From AR12 sp036265915 (lineage in GTDB: Bacteria > Methylomirabilota > Methylomirabilia > Rokubacteriales > CSP1-6), in the NCBI GenBank assembly GCA_036265915.1, contig DATAOC010000034.1:33291-97290 (forward strand): a DNA stretch of 64,000 nucleotides, given 5' to 3'. Position numbers and translations under genes: made by a program. Below the pieces are notes generated by a model that was not told the origin of the DNA, made no database searches, and worked only from the letters and a program-made list of their open reading frames with translations. Of the stretch, positions 8,614 to 18,658 are shown piece after piece (within the stretch, counting starts at the first letter, position 1; each line of letters starts with the position of its first letter).

Positions 8614-9822
8614 ATGCGACCCTCGCTCACCACCGCCTGCCTCGTCGCGCTCACTGCCTTCGGACTGCCGGCAGGCTCGGCGTCGCAGACGATGCAGTAC
8701 GCCTACGACGCCGCCGGGCGCCTCAGCGTCGTGGCCGATGCACGGGGTGACGTCGCGGTCTACGACTACGACGCGGTCGGCAACCTGCTGTCGATCCGGC
8801 GCCTGACCGTCGGTGACCTCGCCGATCCGGTTGCCATCGCGGTCGTCGCACCGGGCGCCGCCCGCCCCGGCGCGACCGTCTCCATCTTCGGCAAGGGCTT
8901 CGCCTCCGCGCCGCCGAGCAACGGCGTGAGCTTCAACGGCACGACGGCGACGGTGCTCGCGGCCTCCGCCACGCGCCTCACCGTCATCGTTCCACCCCAC
9001 GCGACCACGGGCCCCATCCGTGTCAGCGCTCCGCGCGGCTCGGCGATGTCGCCGGAGCCGTTCCGGGTGCTCGGCGACCTCTCGGTCGCGCCGGCCACAG
9101 CACTCCTGGCGCCGGGCGGACGCATGCAGTTCGCCGCCGTGACGGCCGACGGCACACCGGCGGCGGTGCGCTGGAGCGTCGACGGCCTGGTCGGCGGCAA
9201 CGCCGCGCACGGCACGATCGCGCCCGACGGTCTGTACATCGCCCCCGCCGACCCCGTTGCCAGCGTGCGCGTCGCCGCCGTGAGCCTCGACGACGCGGCG
9301 CTCGAAGCCGCCGCGCTGGTGAGCGTCGCCGCCGCGCGGCCGATGTTCCTCGTGGCGCGGTCCGTTGCGGTCGACGCCGCCCCGACGTCGCATCGAGCGG
9401 AGGTCGTCGTGACGGCGAGCGCGGCCGTCGCCCACGCGCTGCGCGCCGATGTCACCGCCACGGCCAGCGTGGCCGTCAGCGCGGGCGCCGCGTTTGCGAT
9501 GGCGCCGCCGGTCACGACCCACGGCACGCCGGTGATCACCGACGTGCTGCCCGCCGTCGCCGCGCGCGGCGAAACGTTGCAGCTGCGCGTCGAGGGCGCA
9601 GGCTTCGACGGCGCCACCCGACTGGAATTCCTCGCCGGGCCGGACGCCGACGCGGCGGTCTCGGTCTCCACCCCGGTGGTCAGTGCCGATGGCCGCGAGG
9701 CGGTCGTCGAGATCCACATCGCCGCCGATGCTGCGCCGGGGCCGCGCGTCGTCCGTATCGTCACGCCGGGCGGCGGCTCCGACCGCGCCGGCCTCGACGG
9801 CAACGTCTTCACCATCCACTGA
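8614..9822 (+). CDS. secreted YD-repeat / IPT-TIG domain protein
   Basis: A 402-residue secreted protein of unknown function. Seen: an N-terminal signal peptide (residues 1-25, ending near GSASQ); then two Rhs-type YD motifs (YAYDAAGRLSVVAD and YDYDAVGNLLSI) directly after it; an IPT/TIG Ig-like fold about 65-150 with SIFGKGFAS and GVSFNGTTATV; a bacterial Ig-like stretch; and a second IPT-like domain at the C-terminus (VEGAGFDGATRLEF). The YD motifs look like the last strands of an Rhs barrel attached to adhesion-type domains. It heads a run of four same-strand genes, 11 bp before the next, and shares IPT and YD elements with the large Rhs protein downstream. Role inferred: surface or extracellular partner of that protein. 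Confidence 0.8.
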   Translation: MRPSLTTACLVALTAFGLPAGSASQTMQYAYDAAGRLSVVADARGDVAVYDYDAVGNLLSIRRLTVGDLADPVAIAVVAPGAARPGATVSIFGKGFASAPPSNGVSFNGTTATVLAASATRLTVIVPPHATTGPIRVSAPRGSAMSPEPFRVLGDLSVAPATALLAPGGRMQFAAVTADGTPAAVRWSVDGLVGGNAAHGTIAPDGLYIAPADPVASVRVAAVSLDDAALEAAALVSVAAARPMFLVARSVAVDAAPTSHRAEVVVTASAAVAHALRADVTATASVAVSAGAAFAMAPPVTTHGTPVITDVLPAVAARGETLQLRVEGAGFDGATRLEFLAGPDADAAVSVSTPVVSADGREAVVEIHIAADAAPGPRVVRIVTPGGGSDRAGLDGNVFTIH

Positions 9823-9833
9823 GGAGGAGCGCT

Positions 9834-11075
9834 GTGCGCATTCGCGCTGTCGTGTCGCCGATCATCACGCTCACGCTGTCCCTCGTCCTTGGCGCGCCGA
9901 CGGCGCCGGCCGCGCAGACGTTCACGAGCGGCAGCACCGGCGCCGATGGCCCGTTCGCGCCGACCGCGAGCGTCCGCCTTGCGGTGCCCCCAGACGGTGT
10001 CTTCAACTTCACGACGATCGCCATCCCCGCCGGCGTCACCGTCTCCTTCGCGACGCGCGCCGGTGCGCGTCAGCCCGCCATCAGCCTGCTCGCCACCGGC
10101 AACGTGACCGTCGCGGGGCGCGTCGACGTGAGTGGCGGCGATGGCGGCCTCGGCGGACTCGGCACGCAGCTGTTCGGCAACGGTGGCGTTGCGGGCCCCG
10201 GCGGCTTCGACGGCGGCAGCGGCTCCAACGCGCTCATCGCGGCGGTCGGGGCGGCGGGACTCGGACCGGGCGGCGGCGGTCCCGGCGTCGTCGGCACGCT
10301 GCCCGGTCACGCCGGCCATGTGACCGCCGGCGGCGGCGGTGGTCCGGCCGGGCGACCGTACGGCGACGAGCGCCTCACGCCGCTGATCGGCGGCTCCGGC
10401 GGCGGAGGCGGCGCCGCGCCGGCACTCGGCGTCACCGGCGGTGGCGGGGGCGGCGGCGGTGGTGCGCTGCTCGTCGCCACGTCGGGAACGCTCACGCTGA
10501 CCGGAACGATCGCGGCCGCAGGCGGCAACGGAGGCGGCGCCACGTTCGGCGCGCAGGTCGGCGCCGGCGGCAGCGGCGGGGCCGTCCGCCTGGTGGCCAC
10601 GACGCTCGCCGGCAACGGGACCGTGAACGTCGCCGGCGGCGGGTTCGCGAGTGCCGGGCGCATCCGGGTCGAGGCGTTCACCAACACGGCCACGCTGAGC
10701 GGCGCCGTTCCCGGAGGCCTCACCGTCGGTGTTCCCGACGGCGGCGGCGTCAGCGTCGTGGGCCTCCGCATCGTCGCCATCGGCGGTGTCCCGGCGCCGG
10801 CCAATCCGGCCGGCTCCTACACGACGCCGGATGTCATCCTGCCGGCGGGAACCACGAGCCCGGTGACCGTTGCGCTCGAGGCGAGCCAGATTCCGCTCGG
10901 AACGACCATCGTGGTGACGGCGACCCCGCTGTCCGGCGCTCCCGTCTCCGTCGTCAGCACGCCGCTGGCCGGCTCGCCGGCGGCGGCCAGTGCCAGCGCC
11001 AGCGTGCCGATCGTCGCCGGCCAGCCGTCCGTCATCAGCGCCGCGGCGACGTTCACGGTCTCGGGTGCGCCATGA
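9834..11075 (+). CDS. secreted glycine-rich repeat protein
   Basis: A 413-residue protein with a signal peptide (about 1-27, ending PAAQ) and a long low-complexity region rich in GGxGG and GG(N/T)GG from about residue 95 to 240, interleaved with short beta-prone segments such as TLTGTIAAAGG. The C-terminal third is Ser/Thr/Val-rich and may be Ig-like. No catalytic motif is visible. The GTG start follows GAGGAG. Its stop overlaps the start of the giant Rhs gene (ATGA at 11072-11075), so the two are translationally coupled and the protein probably shares the same extracellular assembly (inference). Function unknown. Confidence 0.78.
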   Translation: MRIRAVVSPIITLTLSLVLGAPTAPAAQTFTSGSTGADGPFAPTASVRLAVPPDGVFNFTTIAIPAGVTVSFATRAGARQPAISLLATGNVTVAGRVDVSGGDGGLGGLGTQLFGNGGVAGPGGFDGGSGSNALIAAVGAAGLGPGGGGPGVVGTLPGHAGHVTAGGGGGPAGRPYGDERLTPLIGGSGGGGGAAPALGVTGGGGGGGGGALLVATSGTLTLTGTIAAAGGNGGGATFGAQVGAGGSGGAVRLVATTLAGNGTVNVAGGGFASAGRIRVEAFTNTATLSGAVPGGLTVGVPDGGGVSVVGLRIVAIGGVPAPANPAGSYTTPDVILPAGTTSPVTVALEASQIPLGTTIVVTATPLSGAPVSVVSTPLAGSPAAASASASVPIVAGQPSVISAAATFTVSGAP

Positions 11076-14000
11076 GCCTCCGCGTGCTCGCGCTCGGCGG
11101 CATGCTCGCCGCGCTCGTTCCCATCGCCGGGAGCGCGCCCGCGCGCGGTATCAACGCGCTCGCCCCGTGGGACGTGCTGGTGGACGGCCTCGAAGACCCA
11201 CGCGGGCTGGCGACCGACTCCGACGACGTCGTCTTCGTCGCCGACCGCGGACGCGGCACCCTGCTGCGCGTTGCGCCGGACGGCACGCGACGTGTCGTCG
11301 CGCGCGGCCTCGACCGACCGTTCGGCGTCGCCGTGGACGGCGAGGCGCAGGTGCTCGTCAGCGAGGAGGGCCGCGGACGCGTGCTGCGCGTCGCCGGACC
11401 CACTCCTTCCGTCGTGGTCGCCGGCCTGGCCCGCCCGCGCTGGCTGGCCCTCGGCGACGACGGCACGCTGTATGTCGTCGTGCGCGACAGCGGCCGCGAG
11501 GGCGACGGCGACGACGACGGACCGGATGCGATCGTGGCCGTCGCGCCGGACGGCCGACAGTCCACGTTCGTGGACGGCCTTCGCGAGGTCGGCGGTCTCG
11601 TGGCCAACGGAACCGGCGTCTACGTCGTTGCGCGGGCGCGGGCCGCCGCACTGGCGGTGCGCCGGTACCCCGTGCTCCGAGACGGTGGGACAGATGCCGG
11701 GGTGCCGATCCTTCGCCCGAATGGCGCGGCCGGAGTGGGCGGCCTGGCGCGAGACGGCCTGGGCGCCTTCTGGGTCTCCGCACGAGAGGCGGACACGCGC
11801 GGTGGACGCGTGCGCGACGGCGTGCTCAAGCTACACGAGCACGACAGCACCGCATTCGCCGGCGGCCTGGACGAGCCGCGCGCGCTGGCGTTCGGCCCCG
11901 AGGGACATCTCTACGTGGCTGACGTCCGCACCGGTCGCGTGCTGCGGTTCCGGGCCCCGGTCGCGCCCAGCGTCGTGCGCCCTCCGGCGGCCGTGCCGTC
12001 CACGGCGCTCGCGCTGCGCGGCACGGCGACCCCGAACGCGCGCGTCGACGTCTTCGTGAACGACGCCGACGTCCCGGTCAGCGGACAAGCCGGCGCGGAC
12101 GGCGCGTTCACCTCGCGCCTGGTGCTGGCTCCGAGCTCGGAGAGTCGCGTGCACGTCTTCGCCACCGCCGTGCACGGCGATGGCCTGTCGTCGGCGCCGG
12201 TCTCCTTCTCGATCGTTCACGACGGCGACGAGCCGGATCTGGCGTTTCTGCAGCCGCGGGCGGGCGCGTTCGTGCGCGGGCAGGTCGACGTCGACGTGCG
12301 CGCCGGAGATCGCGGAACCGCTGTCGAGCAGCTGAGCGTCGCTGTCGGCGGCCGTGCGCTCGAGCGCACGCTGTCGTCGCCCCTGCCCGCCCGCGACGTC
12401 GTCGCGAGCGCGCGCTGGACGACCGACGATCTCCCCGATGGCACCGTCACGCTGACGGCCCAGGCCGCCGACACGGCGGGTAACACGCGCGGCGCCTCGC
12501 GCGTCGTCGTGGTCGACAACACGCCGCCGGCGGTCGAGATCCTGGAGGGCCCACCGGACGACACCGCCGCCAGCACGGTCGTCTTCCGCGTCGGCGGCAG
12601 CGACAACCTCACGCCGGCCGCCGCGCTCACGTTCGCGTGGCGTCTCGACGGCGGCGCCTACACCGCGTTCGACGCGGCGACGAGCATCACGCCGGCGCCG
12701 CTCGCACCCGGCGCGCACGTCTTCGAGGCGCTCGCGCGTGACCTGGCGGGGAACGAATCGACGGCGCCGGCGGCTCGCCGCTTCAGCGTGTCCGTGGCAC
12801 CGACGATCACCGCCGTGGTGCCGGCGCACGCGCCGGTCGGGGCCGTGGTCACGATCGCCGGCGCCGCCTTCGGCCCGGGTCCGGTCGCCGTCTCGTTCAA
12901 CGGCGCCCGCGCCGCCGTCCGAGCGCTCAGCTCCACGTCGATCGTCACCACCGTTCCGCCCGGCGCCACCACGGGCACGCTCGCCGTCGTCAGCGATCGA
13001 GGAACGGCCACGCACGCGTTCGCCGTCGACGGCGTCGCCGCGCTGGCGCTTGCCGTCCGGCCCGCCGCGCTTCGCACGGTGGCCGGACTCCCGGTGACGG
13101 CGACGCTGACCCTCCAGGCGCCGGACGACGCGTCCTTCAGCGATCTCGCGACGCTGACCGTCCGTGACGTCCCGGACGGCCTCACCGCCCGGCTCGGCGC
13201 GATCGCGCTCACCGGCGGAGCCTCCACCACGCTGACGCTCACCCCGACCGGCGAGACGGCGATCGCAGGCGCGATCGTCGTGGAGGCGAGCGCGATGGTC
13301 GGCGGCGTGCCCGTTCGCCTCGCCACCTCGGTGGCCGTCGACGTCCTCGCGGGACAGCACACGGCGCTCGGCGGCCGGCTCGCGCTTGTCGACGACACGC
13401 CGATCGCCGGCGCGCGCTTGTCGCTCGGCGGGGTCGTGAGCCTGAGTGACGCCGGCGGCAACTTCCTGTTCGTCGATGCACCGGCCGGACGTCAGACGCT
13501 CGGCGTGGACGCGAACGCGGCGACGGCGGGCTGGCCGATCTATGCCATCGACGTCGAGCTCGTCAGCGGCCGCGCCACGCGGCTACCGCCGCTGCGGATC
13601 ACGCCACCGCCGCCGCCCGAGCGGTTCGTCGCCCTGGACAACGCCGCGCGGGATCAGGAGGTGACCGACGAGCGCTTCCCGGGCTTCGCGCTCACGCTCC
13701 CGGCCGGCGTCACCATCGCCGGCTGGGACGGCACGCTGAAACAGCGCATCGCGGTGGCGCGTCTCACCGCCAGCGCGCTGCCGGTGCCGGCGCCGCCGTT
13801 TCCGGCGCGCTCGTTCTATCAGGTCTTCTTCGGCACGCCGATGGGCGGACTGCCGTCGGCGCCGCTTCCGGTCACGCTGCCGAACGACCAGGATGCCGCG
13901 CCCGGGGAGACGGTCGAGATCTGGTACTACGACGCCGCGCCGATTCCCGGCGCGACGGCGGGATGGCGCCTCGCTGGCGACGCGGTCGTGAGCGCTGACG

Positions 14001-17000
14001 GCACGCGCGCCGTCTCGAAGCCCGGCGTCGGCCTCGCGCGCTTCTGCGGCGTGTGCGGCATCGCATGCATCAAGCGCACGGTCGCCGGTCAGCCCAACGT
14101 CGCCCTGCGCGGCATCCGCGGCGGCGATCCCGTGGACCTCGCCACCGGCCTGCTGATCCTCGAGAAGACCGACCTCGCCCTGGCCGCGCGCATCCCGGCG
14201 TTCGTCCACCGCGTGTACAACGCCGTCGATCCGTTCGGGCGCGTGGCCGGTTTCGAGCTCGCCACCGGACCCGGCTGGATGCTGTCGGTCGACGTCGCGC
14301 TGCTCGAGGACGGCGCATCCGCGCGCGTGCTGGTGATGCCCGGCAACGCGCGGTTCACGCTGTCGCGCGACGACGACGGCACCTTTCGCAACTCGACGTC
14401 GCCGCCGCTGGCCGGTGCGGTCCTCCACGCCGAGGCCGACGGCAGCCACCGGCTGGTCTTCAAGGACGGCGCGTGGTGGCGGTTCAGGAGCGGCGTCCAG
14501 GTGCGCGGACGCGGCGTCGTCCTTACCGGGCTCGGGCTGCTCGTGGAGCAGGGCGACCGTCATGGCAACCGGCTCACCATCGACCGAGACGATTACGGCG
14601 CGGTGGCGAGCATCATCGAGCCGGCCGGCCGAACGCTCGGCTTCACCACGGCGCTGCTCGACCCGACGGATCCGACGTCCGCGCGCCTGGTGGCCGTGGC
14701 CGACCCTCTCGGACGGCAGGTCCGCTACGGCTACGACGCGCAGCGGCGGCTCACGAGCGTCACCGACGCCGCCGGCGGCTTGGTGCGCTACGCCTACGAC
14801 GCCGGGTCGCGCATCGTGTCGATCACCGACCCGCGCGGCATCACGTACCTCACGAACGAGTACGATGCCGACGGGCGCGTCCGCCGCCAGGTGCAGGCGG
14901 ACGGCGGCGTGTGGACCTTCGCGTACGAGGGGACACCGCTCGCGCACACGCGGGTCACGGTCATCGATCCGCGCGGCGCCGCCACCACGCACGACTTCGA
15001 CGCCGGCCGGCCGGTGGCGACCATCGATGCGCTCGGTCAGCCCACGTACCAGCGCCGCGACGCGAGCGGACGAGTCGTCGAGCTGCGCGATGGCCGCGGC
15101 CGCCGGGTCGGTGTCGACTACGATGCCGCCGGCAACGCCGTTCGGCTGACCGATCCGCTCGGCGGTGTCCGGACAGTCGCGTACGACGGTGATCGACCGG
15201 TCGCGCTCGTCGACGCGCTCGGCGGTGTCAGCCGGCTGGAGTACGACGCCGCCGGGCGTCTGGCGGCCGCGGTCGGCGCCGATGGCGCCCGCGTGACGTT
15301 CGAGGTGGACGACCTCGGACAGCCGATCGCGGTCACCGACGCGGCGGGCCTCACCACGCGCCTGGAGTACGCCCGCACGGGCGACGTCGTCGCGGTCGTC
15401 GATTCGCTCGGCCGCCGGACGACGCTCGAGTACGATGCGGTGTCCCGTCTGATCCGGCGCCGCGATCCGGCCGGCGGCGTCGTGAGCATCGCCTACGACG
15501 CGCTCGATCGCGTGATTCAGCTGGCGGATGCCTCCGGCGTCGTCACGCAGGCGCACGATGCCAACGGCAACGTCGTCTCCGTCACCGACCCGCTGGGTCG
15601 GGCCACCCGCTATGAGTACGACGCCATGGACCGTCGGGTGGCGAAGACGGACGCGCTCGGCGCCACCGAGCGCTACGAATACGACGGCCTCGGCAACCTC
15701 ACCCGCTTCGTCGACCGCACGGGGCAGGCGTCGAGCTACGAGTACGACGCGCTCGGGCGCCGGGTGAGCGAACGCGAGGCGGACGGCCGCCGGCAGGATT
15801 TCACGTACGACGTCGCCGGCCGGCTGGTCCGGGCTGCCACCGACGGCGAGGCGGTGCTCTTCGCCTACGACGCGCTGGACCGGCTCGTGGCCGAGACGAC
15901 GGTCCTCGGCACCACGCGCTACACCTGGGACGCCGGCGGCCGTCGCGCCACGCTCACGCGGCCGACGGGCGCCCTCGTCACCTACGCGTACGATGCGGCC
16001 TCGCGCCTGACGCGCGTCTCCGACGGCGCGAGCACTGTCGAGCTGCAGTACGACACCGCCGGCCGCCGCCGCCGACTGCGGTTACCGGGCGGAATCGACG
16101 CGGATTACGCCTACGATGCCGCCTGGCGGCTCACGCAGCTCACGTACCGGCGCGGCGACGACACCGTCGCCACGCTCGCGTACACGCACGACGACCTCGG
16201 TCGCCGCGTCGAGGCCGCCGGCTCGCTGGCGCCGACGGCGCTTCCCGAGGCCGTCGACTCCGCCATCTATGACGCCGCGAACCGTCCGCAGCGCTTCGGC
16301 GCCTGGTCGCTGAGCTTCGACAGCAACGGCAATCTCACCACGCTGACCGGGCCCGACGGCACGCGCGTGTATCGCTGGGACGCGGGGGGCCGGCTGGTCG
16401 CGGTGGCGACCGCCGCCGACAGCGTGTCCTTCACCTATGACGCGCTCGGACGGCGCATCCGCCGCGACGCCTCGGCGCGGACGACGACATTCGGCTACGA
16501 CGTCGGCGATGTCGTCGAGGACGTGGCCGACGACGGCACCCTCGCCTACCTGCGCGGCGCATCGCCCGACGAGCTCTTCACCGTCGGCGCCGCCAGCGTC
16601 CTCGTCGACGGCGCCGGCTCGGTGATGCGCCTCGTCGACGTCGAAAGCACGCCGGCCGCGGCCGCCGCATACGAGCCCTTCGGGCGCGCCAGCGGGCCAT
16701 CGGTGTCCCGCTATGGCTTCACCGGCCGCGAGCGCGAGGAGGATGATCTCTATTACTACCGGGCCCGCTACTACCACGCCCGGCTGGGGCGGTTCATCAG
16801 CGAGGACCCGCTGGGGCTGCTGGCCGGCGTCAACGGCTACGTGTACGCGCTGAACGATCCGGTGAACCAGGTCGATCCCACCGGTCTTCGCACCTACGTC
16901 CTGCACGGTGTCTGGCCCGATCGCGCCGCCTTCGACGACTTCGCGGCCTCGCTGCGCACCGCGGATCCGACGGCGCGCGCGCTGTCGTGGAACGGGCAGC

Positions 17001-17404
17001 TCGTCGGCGGCGTGCTGCCGAGCACCAGCGGCGTGGCCGCGCCGCTCATGCAGCAGATCCTGGCGGACCTCGACGCGCAGCCGCTCGCGGCCACCGAGAA
17101 GCTCAATCTCGTCGGATTCAGCGCGGGCGGGCTGGTGGCGGCGACGCTGGCGCAGATGCTGAGCGCCCGCGGCGTGAAGGTCGACACCGTCGTGTCCATG
17201 GGCACGCTCGCCCAGACGCCGCTCACCACGCGCGTGCCCGCGCAGACCCGGCTGCTGAACTTCATCGGTGTCGCCGATCCGCTGGTGTCCTTCCGGCTGC
17301 ACCCGCGCGGCACGAACTATCTGGTCCTGGCCACGCACGCGGCGCGCTCCTACACGGAGAACGCCGCGGTGCTGGCGCTCATCCGCCGGGAGCTGACCCG
17401 TTAG
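11072..17404 (+). CDS. giant secreted Rhs-repeat protein with NHL propeller, Ig/IPT domains and lipase-like C-terminal tip
   Basis: A 2110-residue polymorphic-toxin-like protein. Seen in order: signal peptide (about 1-26); NHL/SMP-30-type beta-propeller (about 30-300); Ig-like domains (300-560); IPT/TIG domain (about 570-650); a carboxypeptidase-regulatory-like module (about 770-840); an Rhs entry region with GDPVDLATGLLI (about 1015); some 20 YD repeats (about 1200-1870); the Rhs core signature RYGFTGREREEDDLYYYRAR to DPTGL (about 1880-1940); and a unique 170-residue tip. The tip has GFSAGG (nucleophile Ser about 2016), GVADP and THAARS, fitting a Ser-Asp-His alpha/beta hydrolase. Rhs proteins are known to encapsulate a variable toxin after this core; a lipase/phospholipase-like effector is inferred. 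It is coupled to the upstream gene by ATGA. Confidence 0.88.
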   Translation: MSLRVLALGGMLAALVPIAGSAPARGINALAPWDVLVDGLEDPRGLATDSDDVVFVADRGRGTLLRVAPDGTRRVVARGLDRPFGVAVDGEAQVLVSEEGRGRVLRVAGPTPSVVVAGLARPRWLALGDDGTLYVVVRDSGREGDGDDDGPDAIVAVAPDGRQSTFVDGLREVGGLVANGTGVYVVARARAAALAVRRYPVLRDGGTDAGVPILRPNGAAGVGGLARDGLGAFWVSAREADTRGGRVRDGVLKLHEHDSTAFAGGLDEPRALAFGPEGHLYVADVRTGRVLRFRAPVAPSVVRPPAAVPSTALALRGTATPNARVDVFVNDADVPVSGQAGADGAFTSRLVLAPSSESRVHVFATAVHGDGLSSAPVSFSIVHDGDEPDLAFLQPRAGAFVRGQVDVDVRAGDRGTAVEQLSVAVGGRALERTLSSPLPARDVVASARWTTDDLPDGTVTLTAQAADTAGNTRGASRVVVVDNTPPAVEILEGPPDDTAASTVVFRVGGSDNLTPAAALTFAWRLDGGAYTAFDAATSITPAPLAPGAHVFEALARDLAGNESTAPAARRFSVSVAPTITAVVPAHAPVGAVVTIAGAAFGPGPVAVSFNGARAAVRALSSTSIVTTVPPGATTGTLAVVSDRGTATHAFAVDGVAALALAVRPAALRTVAGLPVTATLTLQAPDDASFSDLATLTVRDVPDGLTARLGAIALTGGASTTLTLTPTGETAIAGAIVVEASAMVGGVPVRLATSVAVDVLAGQHTALGGRLALVDDTPIAGARLSLGGVVSLSDAGGNFLFVDAPAGRQTLGVDANAATAGWPIYAIDVELVSGRATRLPPLRITPPPPPERFVALDNAARDQEVTDERFPGFALTLPAGVTIAGWDGTLKQRIAVARLTASALPVPAPPFPARSFYQVFFGTPMGGLPSAPLPVTLPNDQDAAPGETVEIWYYDAAPIPGATAGWRLAGDAVVSADGTRAVSKPGVGLARFCGVCGIACIKRTVAGQPNVALRGIRGGDPVDLATGLLILEKTDLALAARIPAFVHRVYNAVDPFGRVAGFELATGPGWMLSVDVALLEDGASARVLVMPGNARFTLSRDDDGTFRNSTSPPLAGAVLHAEADGSHRLVFKDGAWWRFRSGVQVRGRGVVLTGLGLLVEQGDRHGNRLTIDRDDYGAVASIIEPAGRTLGFTTALLDPTDPTSARLVAVADPLGRQVRYGYDAQRRLTSVTDAAGGLVRYAYDAGSRIVSITDPRGITYLTNEYDADGRVRRQVQADGGVWTFAYEGTPLAHTRVTVIDPRGAATTHDFDAGRPVATIDALGQPTYQRRDASGRVVELRDGRGRRVGVDYDAAGNAVRLTDPLGGVRTVAYDGDRPVALVDALGGVSRLEYDAAGRLAAAVGADGARVTFEVDDLGQPIAVTDAAGLTTRLEYARTGDVVAVVDSLGRRTTLEYDAVSRLIRRRDPAGGVVSIAYDALDRVIQLADASGVVTQAHDANGNVVSVTDPLGRATRYEYDAMDRRVAKTDALGATERYEYDGLGNLTRFVDRTGQASSYEYDALGRRVSEREADGRRQDFTYDVAGRLVRAATDGEAVLFAYDALDRLVAETTVLGTTRYTWDAGGRRATLTRPTGALVTYAYDAASRLTRVSDGASTVELQYDTAGRRRRLRLPGGIDADYAYDAAWRLTQLTYRRGDDTVATLAYTHDDLGRRVEAAGSLAPTALPEAVDSAIYDAANRPQRFGAWSLSFDSNGNLTTLTGPDGTRVYRWDAGGRLVAVATAADSVSFTYDALGRRIRRDASARTTTFGYDVGDVVEDVADDGTLAYLRGASPDELFTVGAASVLVDGAGSVMRLVDVESTPAAAAAYEPFGRASGPSVSRYGFTGREREEDDLYYYRARYYHARLGRFISEDPLGLLAGVNGYVYALNDPVNQVDPTGLRTYVLHGVWPDRAAFDDFAASLRTADPTARALSWNGQLVGGVLPSTSGVAAPLMQQILADLDAQPLAATEKLNLVGFSAGGLVAATLAQMLSARGVKVDTVVSMGTLAQTPLTTRVPAQTRLLNFIGVADPLVSFRLHPRGTNYLVLATHAARSYTENAAVLALIRRELTR

Positions 17405-17426
17405 CGCCTGCCGGCGCGGGCGGCGG

Positions 17427-18617
17427 GTGGCTGTGCGCCTGACCCTCATCGCGGCCGCGGTGGCGGCCGCCGCGGGCTGCGGTGACGCGCGCGACGGTCT
17501 GGAGTGGAGTGTCCGCGGCGGCGACGTGGGTGAGTTCGTGCTGCACGGCAACGAGGTGTTCACGATCGGACGCCGGCTCGCCGTCTACGACGTCGAGAGC
17601 GGCCGCCGCGCCCGCGACGCGCCGTTGCCGAGCAATCTCGCGAACATCACGCGGGGACAGCTGGGACCGGGCGCGGTCGTCGAAGGCGACGCGCTCGCGT
17701 TCGGCTGGTACGATTTCGGCGCCGAGACGGCGACGCTCTTCTGCGTGAGCACGGCGACCCTTCAGACCCGCTGGCAGTGGCGCATCGGCTGGCCGTGGAG
17801 CGAGCGCACGCTGCGTCCCACGCTCGCCGTCGCCGCCGACGCGCAGCAGGTCTACGCGGCGGCCATCGGCAAGGACGGCGACAACGTGTTCGCGTTCCGC
17901 CTGGCCGACGGCGCGCTCGTGTGGAGCCGCCGCGTGGAGCGGTTTCCGGCCGAGGCGGCGCTGGCGCTGCACGAGGACCGCGTGATCGTCCGCTCGCAGC
18001 TCTGGGCCCGACCGGCGGATCGCCACCAGCAGATCGACGCGCTGGTCACCCGCGACGGGGCACGCGTGTGGCGCACCTGGCTCGCCGGCGAGCCGAAATA
18101 CCACCTGGACGCGCCGCTGCTTCACGCCGGCCACCTGTACACGACGACACGCGACGGGCCGGCGACCGGACAGCTGTACCGCGTGCGGCTCAGCGACGGT
18201 CACACGACGCGCGTCCCGATTCCCAGCTCGGGCGCGGCGTTCGCGGCGCACGACGACGTGATCTATCTCGGCGGCTGGCCACCGCTCGCCTACGATACCG
18301 GCCGCGCGCGCGTGCTGTGGCGGGCCAGCCTCGGATACGCCACCGAGCCGGATGTCTCTCTCATCGCGGGCGGCGGCGTGGATCTCGACCGCGGCATCGT
18401 GTACGTGGGCGACTCGCAGCGCGCCGTGTATGTGCTCGATGCCGCGAGCGGCCTGCTGCAGCGGCGCATCCGGGTCGACCGCTACGCCCGGTTCCAGCTG
18501 TTCAGTCCGCTGAAGGCGCTCTTCGCCTCGTACGGCGTTCGCAGGCTTCAGCCGCGTGACGGCCGGCTGTTTGTCGGCACCGTCGACGGCAGCCTCTTCG
18601 TGTTCCGGGCGCGTTGA
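17427..18617 (+). CDS. PQQ-like beta-propeller lipoprotein
   Basis: A 396-residue predicted lipoprotein with a short signal peptide and lipobox AAGC (Cys about residue 19). The body is built of repeats typical of PQQ-like propellers, for example FAFRLADGALVWSRRV and VYVLDAASGLLQRRI, with no dehydrogenase active-site motif, so it is probably a binding scaffold. It lies 22 bp after the Rhs toxin-like gene on the same strand. Immunity proteins of secreted lipases are often periplasmic lipoproteins encoded directly downstream, so an immunity or accessory role is possible, but that is inference from position only. The GTG start at 17427 begins the signal peptide. Confidence 0.78.
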   Translation: MAVRLTLIAAAVAAAAGCGDARDGLEWSVRGGDVGEFVLHGNEVFTIGRRLAVYDVESGRRARDAPLPSNLANITRGQLGPGAVVEGDALAFGWYDFGAETATLFCVSTATLQTRWQWRIGWPWSERTLRPTLAVAADAQQVYAAAIGKDGDNVFAFRLADGALVWSRRVERFPAEAALALHEDRVIVRSQLWARPADRHQQIDALVTRDGARVWRTWLAGEPKYHLDAPLLHAGHLYTTTRDGPATGQLYRVRLSDGHTTRVPIPSSGAAFAAHDDVIYLGGWPPLAYDTGRARVLWRASLGYATEPDVSLIAGGGVDLDRGIVYVGDSQRAVYVLDAASGLLQRRIRVDRYARFQLFSPLKALFASYGVRRLQPRDGRLFVGTVDGSLFVFRAR

Positions 18618-18658
18618 GCGTCCGCGTGGCTCGGAGCACACGCGCAAGGCCAACGAGC

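Noticed and set aside
10130..10640. GGN-rich stretch considered as a DNA repeat array or CRISPR-like repeat.
   Set aside because: It is coding low-complexity for a Gly-rich protein; no uniform repeat-spacer pattern.
9683..11071. N-terminal extension of the Rhs gene frame back to 9683.
   Set aside because: Arg-rich shadow of two real genes; a signal peptide begins at the ATG at 11072.
14700..16500. Repeated TACGACGCC-like units considered as a DNA-level repeat.
   Set aside because: They are the codons of YD repeats in the Rhs protein.
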